Shown: in pieces, positions 22,339-27,965 of the stretch
Numbering within the stretch: position 1 is the stretch's first letter
Layout: every line of letters starts with the position of its first letter
NCBI GenBank assembly: GCA_002347815.1
Contig: DDXV01000038.1
Coordinates: 1 to 27,965, forward strand
Direction: 5' to 3'
Origin: Syntrophaceae bacterium UBA2251
GTDB lineage: Bacteria; Desulfobacterota; Syntrophia; Syntrophales; UBA2251
Length of the DNA: 27,965 nucleotides
Translations under genes and position numbers: made by a program
Notes under the pieces: generated by a model
What the model was told of the DNA's origin: nothing
Databases searched by the model: none
Seen by the model: only the letters and a program-made list of their open reading frames with translations

Positions 22339-22662
22339 TTACGGGGGGAAGACGACCGTCGCGGGCGCCACGCGCGTCTGCAGGATCCGCGTGATCGCTT
22401 CCCGGTCCCGAGCGGTCCGGATCGGGGTGATTCGGGATCGGGCGGGGTTTTCCCCCCCGGTTCCGATGTAACCCGGGACGATCAGGATCCGGCCCGTTGC
22501 CGTTCCGCAGCAGGCGCATCCGACGGCGATGTCCGCCAGGACATAGAGCACGTCGCGATCGTCATACGGGATCCGCCCCTCCCGACGCACCGTGTATTCG
22601 CCCCAGGGGGCGCGGACCTCGGTTCCCGGAGGCTGATGGACATGGCGCGGCGTCACGTTCAC
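22339..22662 (-). CDS. Small ACCG-motif protein, second tandem copy
   Basis: A 107-residue protein of unknown function. It aligns over its whole length with the product encoded immediately upstream: shared pattern G-x-EV, G-x-Y, EGR, LY-x-L, ACCG and R-x-L-x-(I/V)PGY. In this copy the vicinal cysteines are C51-C52, with an extra C49. No signal peptide or membrane segment is seen. The GTG start at 22662 overlaps the upstream stop as GTGA, so the two are translationally coupled, suggesting a heteromeric complex. The vicinal Cys pair could bind a metal or undergo redox change. I do not recognise a named family. Confidence 0.72.
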   Translation of the reverse strand: MNVTPRHVHQPPGTEVRAPWGEYTVRREGRIPYDDRDVLYVLADIAVGCACCGTATGRILIVPGYIGTGGENPARSRITPIRTARDREAITRILQTRVAPATVVFPP

Positions 22663-22985
22663 GAAAAGTTGATCTGCGAGTAGGGGTAGCGCACATCGAG
22701 CATGGCCTTGATCGCCGCCTGCTCCCGTTCGTCGGCGATGGGTTCCACGTCGCTGACCGGCATGCCCTGATCGTTGGTTCTGGCCTTCCAGGCGCGGACG
22801 TAGCCGGGGATGAACAGAAACCGGCAACCGGAACGACCGCAGCACGCGTTGTCCAGGGTCGCGATCCCCAGGGCGTAGAGAAACTCCCTGCCGGCGTGCG
22901 CCAGGCGTCCCTCCTCGATGATCTCGTAGTGACCCGCAATGAAATGGACTTCTTCGCCCACTTCCCGGTGCGTATAATCCGCCAT
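22659..22985 (-). CDS. Small ACCG-motif protein, first tandem copy
   Basis: A 108-residue soluble protein of unknown function, paralogous to the gene that follows. Key features are GEEVHFIAGHY near 10-20, EEGRLAH, EFLYALG, then DNACCGRSGCRFLFIPGYV with C48-C49 and C54. Three closely spaced cysteines suggest metal binding or redox chemistry; this is inference. The start at 22985 (MADYTHREVGEEV) is chosen because GGGAGG lies about 8 nt upstream; a start nine codons earlier has no better support. It lies 67 nt after mnmE on the same strand and is followed by the coupled second copy, then the FlgT-like gene. Confidence 0.75.
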   Translation of the reverse strand: MADYTHREVGEEVHFIAGHYEIIEEGRLAHAGREFLYALGIATLDNACCGRSGCRFLFIPGYVRAWKARTNDQGMPVSDVEPIADEREQAAIKAMLDVRYPYSQINFS

Positions 22986-23052
22986 GGTTCGTACCTCCCG
23001 TGACTGGGTCAAGTGAATGGATGGTCAGGGGCGAACGGCGCCCGCCGCCTGT

Positions 23053-24432
23053 TCATTTTCCCACGCAGAAGCCCGCGAAGATCTTGTCGAGGATTTCCGG
23101 AGACGCCGTCTCGCCGGTGACCTCCCCGAGGCTGTGCAAGGCGTCCCGCACGTCGAGCGCGATGAATTCCGGCGAGACGCCTCGCTCCAGGCCCTCTCCG
23201 CCCCGCTCCAGGTGTGCCTGCGCCGCCTCCAGGGCCAGCTTGTGCCGCAGGTTTCCGACCAGGGCGCCGTCCCTTGTCGCCGGTTCTCCACCGCCGCAGG
23301 CAGCATATAGCAAAGCCTTCAAGGCGTCAATCCCCTCGCCCGTTTTGGCCGAGATCCACAGCGGCGGGTGGACCGGCCGGAAGGCGCGGAGTCGATCCCC
23401 CGCCAGGACATGGGGCAGGTCGGCCTTGTTGACGGCGATGACGGTGGGTCGTTCACGCGCCTCCCCGAGCAGCGCCTCGTCCTCCGGGGTGAGCGGCGCG
23501 CTGCCGTCGAGGAGGAGCAGGACCGCGTCGGCATGGGACAGCCGCTGGCGGACCATCGCGATGCCCGCCCGCTCGATGGCATCCCCCGGCGTGCGGATCC
23601 CGGCCGTATCCGTCAGGCGGACCGGGATGCCTTCGATCAGCAGGGTCTCCTCGATGAAATCCCGGGTCGTGCCGGGGATGGGGGTGACGATGGCCCGCTC
23701 CTCGCCCAGCAGGCGGTTGAGGAGGCTCGATTTGCCGACGTTGGGCCGGCCGACGATGACGACCCGGAGCCCCTCCCGGCGGATCCGGCCGGCGTCGTAG
23801 GTGCCGAGCAGCGTCCGGAGGCCCGCGAGGATCTCGCCGATGCGCGCCGCCAAATCGCCGGCGTCAAGCGCCGTCCCGCCCTCCTCGCTGAAGTCGATGG
23901 CCGCCTCCAGCAGGACGAGCATATCGGTTGTGCGGGCGTAGAGGGCCTCCACGCTCCGGCTCAGGCGGCCCTCGAGATGGCCGAGGGCCAATGTTGCGGC
24001 CGGGGCGGAGCGGGCGTCGATCAGGTCGGCGACGGCTTCGGCCTGCGCCAGGTCCATCCGCCCGTTCAGAAAGGCGCGCCGGGTGAATTCCCCGGGTTCC
24101 GCCGGCCGGGCGCCGGCCCCGAGGATTTCCGCGAGCAGCGTCCGGAGGATGACCGGCCCGCCGTGGCCGTGGATCTCGACGACGTCCTCGCCCGTGTAGG
24201 AGCGGGGGGCCTTCATCAGGACCAGGAGCACCTCGTCGATGGGCTCACCCGTTTCCGGGGAGTGAACGTGGCCGTGGTAGAGGCGGTGGGACGCGAGGGA
24301 GGTCAGGGGACGGTCGGCGCGGAAGAGGCGTCGGGCGATGGCTTCCGCCCCCGGTCCGCTGATCCGGACGATGCCGACGCCCCCCCGGCCGGGGGGCGTC
24401 GCGACGGCCGAGATGGTGTCATGGATGTTCAT
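23053..24432 (-). CDS. mnmE: tRNA uridine-5-carboxymethylaminomethyl modification GTPase
   Basis: A 459-residue GTPase that, with MnmG, installs the cmnm5 modification at wobble U34 of certain tRNAs. The N-terminal folate-binding domain begins DTISAVATPPGRGGVGIVRISGPGA. The G domain is inserted in a helical domain: G1 GRPNVGKSS near 226-234, G2 PIPGTTRDFIEE, G3 DTAGIR, G4 NKAD. The C-terminus FCVGK is the family's conserved CxGK with the catalytic Cys. Length is standard. The start at 24432 lies inside the 3' end of jag (14-nt overlap) with no evident Shine-Dalgarno, so translation is probably coupled to jag. Confidence 0.97.
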   Translation of the reverse strand: MNIHDTISAVATPPGRGGVGIVRISGPGAEAIARRLFRADRPLTSLASHRLYHGHVHSPETGEPIDEVLLVLMKAPRSYTGEDVVEIHGHGGPVILRTLLAEILGAGARPAEPGEFTRRAFLNGRMDLAQAEAVADLIDARSAPAATLALGHLEGRLSRSVEALYARTTDMLVLLEAAIDFSEEGGTALDAGDLAARIGEILAGLRTLLGTYDAGRIRREGLRVVIVGRPNVGKSSLLNRLLGEERAIVTPIPGTTRDFIEETLLIEGIPVRLTDTAGIRTPGDAIERAGIAMVRQRLSHADAVLLLLDGSAPLTPEDEALLGEARERPTVIAVNKADLPHVLAGDRLRAFRPVHPPLWISAKTGEGIDALKALLYAACGGGEPATRDGALVGNLRHKLALEAAQAHLERGGEGLERGVSPEFIALDVRDALHSLGEVTGETASPEILDKIFAGFCVGK

Positions 24433-25369
24433 GGGGGTCGGCCTGATCGCGGGGCGGCCGGCTGCGCGCCGGCATGATGATGATCTTCCGGTATTCCCCT
24501 TCGCCGCGGCTTTTGGTGGTCAACTGGGCGTCGTTCTGGAGCGCCAGATGGATGATCCGGCGGTCGTGGGCGTTCATGTGACTCACCGTCAGGGGCTTCT
24601 GGGTCTTGCGGACCTTTTCCCCGAGGCGTTCAGCCAGGCTGACCAGGGATTCTTCGCGCCGCTGGCGGTAGGTTTCGGTGTCGACGATGATGACCTTTTT
24701 CCCGTTGCCCGTCTTGTAGGCGGCCTTGTTCACGATGTACTGCAGGGCGTCGAGATTCTGCCCCCGTTTGCCGATGAGCAGTCCGCCGCCGTCGCCCTGG
24801 ATGTCGAGGCGGATGGCGTCCTCCGTCTCCTGGACGGAAACCGGGTACTTCAGGTCCATCCGCTCCAGGATGCCCTCCAGGACCGCCTTGGCCTGAAGGG
24901 CCACGTCCCCGGCGGGTCCGGCGTCCGGCGTCGCGGCCGTCTCGCGGCTTTCGACGGGGGGCCTCTCTGCGCCGCGGCGGGGCGGGGCGGGCGACCGCTT
25001 GGGACGGGGGGGCGCTTCCGGCGCCGGGCGCGCGGCGGGTTCCGGTCTTCGCCCGGGGGGCGGGGGGATTTCCCCGACCGGTTGCGGGGCGGGCGCCGGT
25101 TCCTGTTTGAACGAAGCAGAGCGTTCCGGCGCCGGCGCCGGAACGTCCGGCACGGGGTCCGCGGGCGCGTCCTCGCGGTCGTCCAGATCCAGGGAAAGGT
25201 TCATGAGGCCGGCCCGGATCCGGGCCTTCCGCGCGCCGATCCCGAGGAATCCCCCGGCGCCTTCCGAAAGGATCTCGATCTGCAGCTTTTCCCGGGGAAC
25301 CGAGAACGCCTCGCAGGCCTTCGCGATCGCCTCGTCGATTGTTTTGCCTTCAATTTCGATGGGTTTCAT
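24419..25369 (-). CDS. jag: Jag/KhpB RNA-binding protein
   Basis: A 316-residue RNA-binding protein of the SpoIIIJ-associated (Jag, KhpB) family. Jag-N spans about 1-50 (MKPIEIEGKTIDEAIAKACEAF...GFLGIGARKARI). A long Pro/Ala/Glu-rich, probably disordered linker (about 65-150) follows. A KH domain (about 165-235) has the loop GKRGQNLDALQYIVN, and an R3H domain near the end has MNAHDRRIIHLALQN. The extended linker makes it longer than Gram-positive Jag (about 200-210 residues). It lies 14 nt after yidC and overlaps the start of mnmE. The family binds RNA and affects cell envelope synthesis and division in Firmicutes; the role in this phylum is less known. Confidence 0.95.
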   Translation of the reverse strand: MKPIEIEGKTIDEAIAKACEAFSVPREKLQIEILSEGAGGFLGIGARKARIRAGLMNLSLDLDDREDAPADPVPDVPAPAPERSASFKQEPAPAPQPVGEIPPPPGRRPEPAARPAPEAPPRPKRSPAPPRRGAERPPVESRETAATPDAGPAGDVALQAKAVLEGILERMDLKYPVSVQETEDAIRLDIQGDGGGLLIGKRGQNLDALQYIVNKAAYKTGNGKKVIIVDTETYRQRREESLVSLAERLGEKVRKTQKPLTVSHMNAHDRRIIHLALQNDAQLTTKSRGEGEYRKIIIMPARSRPPRDQADPHEHP

Positions 25370-25383
25370 GGCGTCACCTCATG

Positions 25384-27075
25384 TCAGGTGCTTCTTTGGT
25401 TGATGTAGTACTGCTGGCCGATGCTGAACAGGTTGTTGAAGAGCCAGTAGATGACGAGCCCCGAGGGGAAATAGAGAAACATGAAGGTGAAGATCACCGG
25501 CATCCAGAGCATGAGCTTTGCCTGCATGGGATCGCCGGGGGCGGGGCTCATCTTCTGCTGGATGAACATCGTCGCCCCCATGATCAGCGGGGTGATGAAA
25601 TAGGGGTCCCGGGCGGAGAGGTCCTGGATCCACCAGAAGAAGGGGGAGTGCCTCAGTTCGATCGCGTACAGGAGGGCCTTGTACAGCCCGAAGAACACCG
25701 GGATCTGGATGATCATGGGCAGGCATCCCCCCAGCGGGTTGACCTTGTGCGCCTTGTAGAGGGCCATCGTCTCCTGGCTGATCTTGGCCTTGTCGTCCTT
25801 GTACTTTTCCTGGAGGGCCTTCAGTTTCGGCTGCAGCTTCTGCATCTCCTTCATGGACTGGTAGCTCTTGTTGCCGAGGGGCCAGAAGACGAGCTTGATC
25901 AGGGCCGTCAGGATGATGATGGCGATGCCGTAGTTGGGGATGTACTGGTAGAGGAACTTGAGGACGATCAGCAGCGGGAAGGCGAGCCACTTGAGCCAGG
26001 AGCCGAAGTCGATGGCGTTTTCGAGGCCGACCCCCTGGGCCTTGAGGACGGTGTAATCCTTGGGTCCCAGGTAGACGGAATAGACGAAAGAACCGGACTG
26101 CCCCGCCGGGATGATCGTGTTCGCGCCGCGCAGGCTGACCGTGACCATGTCCCGCGTGTCCCGGTCGATGACGACGCTCGACAGGGACGGGTTCTGGGGG
26201 ATCATGGCGGCCAGGAAGTACTTGCTCTCGAAGCCGCCCCAGGAGACGTCCGGCCCCTGAATTTTTTCACGCTCGATCTTCTTGACCTCGATCCGGTCAA
26301 TGCTCTTGGCCACGTAGGTGACCGGCCCCTCGTTGCCGTAGCGGTCCGTCTCCGCCTTGGGATCGACGTAGCGGCGCCAGTTCAGGGCGGCATGCTGGTT
26401 CAGCGGATTGCCGGACAGGTTCTGCACCCGGACCTCGAGGTCCACGACGAAGCGGTCCGGCCGGAAGGTGTAGATCTTCTCGACGCGGGCCGTCCCCGGC
26501 AGGGTCTGGGTAAAAACCAGCGGCCGGCTGTCCGCCCCCGTCGTCAGGTCGAGGGCCGTCGTGCTGGCCGCGAATCCGCCCTCCGCCGGCAGGGGGAGGC
26601 TGGAGTCGGGGAAGGAGACCGTCAGGGGCCGGGGCATCCCCTCCCGCACGTGCACCAGTTCGACGGGCAGGGCGGGTTTCTCGACCTTTTTCCGGAGGCC
26701 GACGAGGCTCAGGAGGCTGTTCGGGTCGTAGCGACGCTCCTCCGGCAGTTCCGTCCGGTAGCCTTTGAGCTGGAAGGATTTCAGCGCGCCTCCCCGGGTG
26801 GTGAGGACGGCGGTATAGAGGGGCGTTTCCACGGTGACATCGCGCTCGGCCACGGCGGGGGCCGGCACGGCCGGCAGGGACGCCAAGGCCGGCGCGGACG
26901 CGGGCGCCGGCGACGCCGGCGGGGCGGACGCGGTCTGGCCCGGCTGGGTCAAGCCCGTCTGCTGCGGGGGCGTTGCCGCCGGTTTCTTCTGGGCGACCGG
27001 TTTGACGAAAAAGGCCTGATAGACGAAGATGACGGCCAGGGAGAGGACAATCGCCAGAAATGTCCGCTTGTCCAT
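25384..27075 (-). CDS. yidC: Membrane protein insertase YidC
   Basis: A 563-residue inner-membrane insertase of the Gram-negative type (E. coli 548). TM1 lies at about residues 5-22 (FLAIVLSLAVIFVYQAFFV). An Ala/Pro-rich linker (about 30-75) and a large periplasmic beta-domain (about 80-340) follow. The conserved C-terminal insertase domain has five membrane helices, including YIPNYGIAIIILTALIKLVFWPLG, the cytoplasmic coiled segment MKEMQKLQPKLKALQEKYKDD, then NPLGGCLPMIIQIPVFFGLYK and GLVIYWLFNNLFSIGQQYYI. GGAGG lies 6 nt before the ATG. It inserts proteins with or without the Sec translocon. It sits 27 nt after yidD. Confidence 0.97.
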   Translation of the reverse strand: MDKRTFLAIVLSLAVIFVYQAFFVKPVAQKKPAATPPQQTGLTQPGQTASAPPASPAPASAPALASLPAVPAPAVAERDVTVETPLYTAVLTTRGGALKSFQLKGYRTELPEERRYDPNSLLSLVGLRKKVEKPALPVELVHVREGMPRPLTVSFPDSSLPLPAEGGFAASTTALDLTTGADSRPLVFTQTLPGTARVEKIYTFRPDRFVVDLEVRVQNLSGNPLNQHAALNWRRYVDPKAETDRYGNEGPVTYVAKSIDRIEVKKIEREKIQGPDVSWGGFESKYFLAAMIPQNPSLSSVVIDRDTRDMVTVSLRGANTIIPAGQSGSFVYSVYLGPKDYTVLKAQGVGLENAIDFGSWLKWLAFPLLIVLKFLYQYIPNYGIAIIILTALIKLVFWPLGNKSYQSMKEMQKLQPKLKALQEKYKDDKAKISQETMALYKAHKVNPLGGCLPMIIQIPVFFGLYKALLYAIELRHSPFFWWIQDLSARDPYFITPLIMGATMFIQQKMSPAPGDPMQAKLMLWMPVIFTFMFLYFPSGLVIYWLFNNLFSIGQQYYINQRST

Positions 27076-27102
27076 TTCATACCTCCAGGGGTCTAAATGT
27101 CC

Positions 27103-27336
27103 TTACTTGACGGGGTCGTAGCCGCCGGGGTGCAGGGGGTGACAGCGGGCGAGCCGCCCAAGGGCCAGTCCGAGGCCCCGGAGGGGACCATGCCGCCGGA
27201 TGGCCGTCAGCGCGTACTCGGAGCACGACGGGTAAAAACGGCAGCAGGGGGCAAAAAGGGGGGAAAGGAAAAACTGGTACAACCGAATCAAGCCGATGAA
27301 CGTTTTGCCGATGATCGTTTCAAGCATGGGTTTCAT
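27103..27336 (-). CDS. yidD: Membrane protein insertion efficiency factor YidD
   Basis: A 77-residue protein with the YidD signature: an amphipathic N-terminal helix (GKTFIGLIRLYQFFLSPLF) then PCCRFYPSCSEYALTAIRRHG and RCHPLHPGGYDPV. It is thought to assist YidC-dependent insertion at the membrane. The ATG at 27336 lies inside the 3' end of rnpA (17-nt overlap); an in-frame TTG at 27351 would add five residues. No strong ribosome site is visible, so coupling to rnpA is likely. Confidence 0.93.
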   Translation of the reverse strand: MKPMLETIIGKTFIGLIRLYQFFLSPLFAPCCRFYPSCSEYALTAIRRHGPLRGLGLALGRLARCHPLHPGGYDPVK

Positions 27337-27679
27337 GATCCGCCGGCGCAACCCGAAGACGGCCCAGCTCCCGGGCGACGTCCCGGTAAGTCATCCAGGG
27401 GATGCCCTTCTTTGCCATGATGACCATGTCCCGTGAGGGGGGCAGACTCGATTTGTTCAATCTGAAGTATTCTCTCAACAGGCGCTTGATGCGATTTCTT
27501 TTGACGGCGTTCCCGACCTTTTTGGTAACCGTGACCCCCAGCCTTCCGGTTCCGGATGGGCTCTCCAGGGTAATGATCGTGAAATTCGGCGTGTGTTCCC
27601 GCGTCCCCTGCTCGTATATCTTCAAATAGTCTCTTCTCTTGTGGATGCGTTCATGCGGCGCAAAGGTCTTTCGTTCCAT
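27320..27679 (-). CDS. rnpA: Ribonuclease P protein component
   Basis: A 119-residue basic protein, the same length as E. coli RnpA, that binds the catalytic RNA of RNase P in tRNA 5' maturation. The family RNR motif region reads KKVGNAVKRNRIKRLLREYFR (listed here in full only as the signature). It is preceded by TGRLGVTVTKK and the N-terminal FAPHERIHKRRDYLKIYEQG. The start at 27679 (MERKTF) gives the normal N-terminus; an ATG 13 codons earlier would add unrelated residues. It follows rpmH by 54 nt and overlaps yidD. Confidence 0.94.
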   Translation of the reverse strand: MERKTFAPHERIHKRRDYLKIYEQGTREHTPNFTIITLESPSGTGRLGVTVTKKVGNAVKRNRIKRLLREYFRLNKSSLPPSRDMVIMAKKGIPWMTYRDVARELGRLRVAPADHETHA

Positions 27680-27733
27680 GGCATCGAAAGCGCACCCCCT
27701 GCGGGGTCCGGCCGTCATGAGGGGTAGAGGACG

Positions 27734-27871
27734 CTACACCGTCAGGCGCTTTCTCCCCTTGGCCCTTCTGCGATTGATGACCCGGCGGCCCCCCTTGGTT
27801 GCCATGCGGACAAGGAATCCGTGGGTCCTCTTGCGCTTCAAGTTTGTGACTGCTGTCAGGTTCTTCTTCAT
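27734..27871 (-). CDS. rpmH: 50S ribosomal protein L34
   Basis: A 45-residue ribosomal protein. The core NLKRKRTHGF...MATKGGR...RRRAKGRKRLTV is diagnostic. The N-terminus is MKKNLTAVT rather than the common MKRTFQPS, a small deviation. Start 27871 has GGGGTG 6 nt upstream; the longer reading from 27931 runs into the promoter and is not used. It heads the rnpA-yidD-yidC-jag-mnmE cluster. Confidence 0.97.
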   Translation of the reverse strand: MKKNLTAVTNLKRKRTHGFLVRMATKGGRRVINRRRAKGRKRLTV

Positions 27872-27902
27872 GATGGCACCCCGGTCAGTTAGTAAGCGCA
27901 CC

Positions 27903-27931
27903 CATAAACCACAAACGGCCGTCTTTGTCAA
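27903..27931 (-). promoter_or_regulatory. Promoter of rpmH-rnpA operon
   Basis: On the minus strand, a perfect -35 TTGACA (27926-27931) is followed at exactly 17 nt by TTTATG (27903-27908), a weak -10. Transcription should start near 27896, about 25 nt before the rpmH start. Confidence 0.6.
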
Positions 27932-27965
27932 GAATCAAATGGGACCATAATCCACCACCAACTTT

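Overview
This GC-rich window looks like chromosomal DNA of a Gram-negative anaerobe of the Desulfobacterota (former Deltaproteobacteria), possibly near the Syntrophia. This is inference. It rests on the ribosomal/insertase block rpmH-rnpA-yidD-yidC-jag-mnmE, acyl-CoA genes, NtrC-type regulators, a lipobox lipoprotein, FlgT/CsgG-like envelope proteins and a rubrerythrin-like protein. No mobile element, CRISPR array, tRNA or rRNA was seen.

Left part, plus strand (1-6.6 kb). A strong sigma-70-type promoter drives an XRE-cupin regulator, an acyl-CoA dehydrogenase and a GpsA-like dehydrogenase. Next comes a classical tryptophan attenuator: a 15-codon leader peptide with three consecutive Trp codons, mutually exclusive RNA helices and an intrinsic terminator. 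It stands in front of a stand-alone TrpB2-type tryptophan synthase beta chain with no trpA in the window. A four-cysteine small protein is then translationally coupled to rarA, whose terminator overlaps its own stop codon.

Middle (7-17 kb). A membrane histidine kinase and its NtrC-family response regulator form a pair. Four minus-strand genes follow: a class III aminotransferase, a short enoyl-CoA hydratase/isomerase, a rubrerythrin-like diiron protein and a CorA transporter. Divergent from corA is a sigma-54 activator with a degenerate receiver domain. It converges, with an 8-nt overlap, on a single ORF joining a CdaA-type diadenylate cyclase to a CdaR/YbbR region.

Right part (17-20 kb). 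A small exported protein is followed by a sirtuin, an NRDE/TANGO2-like protein and a zinc-dependent histone-deacetylase-family protein. This puts two chemically unrelated lysine deacylase families in one gene string.

End (20-28 kb, minus strand). The block rpmH, rnpA, yidD, yidC, jag, mnmE handles translation, RNA processing, membrane insertion and tRNA modification, and is often found near the replication origin. It is followed in the same direction by two coupled small paralogues with an ACCG motif, a FlgT-like exported protein and a CsgG-like lipoprotein. The best candidates for a second look are the trp attenuator with its relay of helices, the sirtuin/NRDE/HDAC cluster, the cyclase-YbbR fusion with an altered RHR motif, and the ACCG pair.
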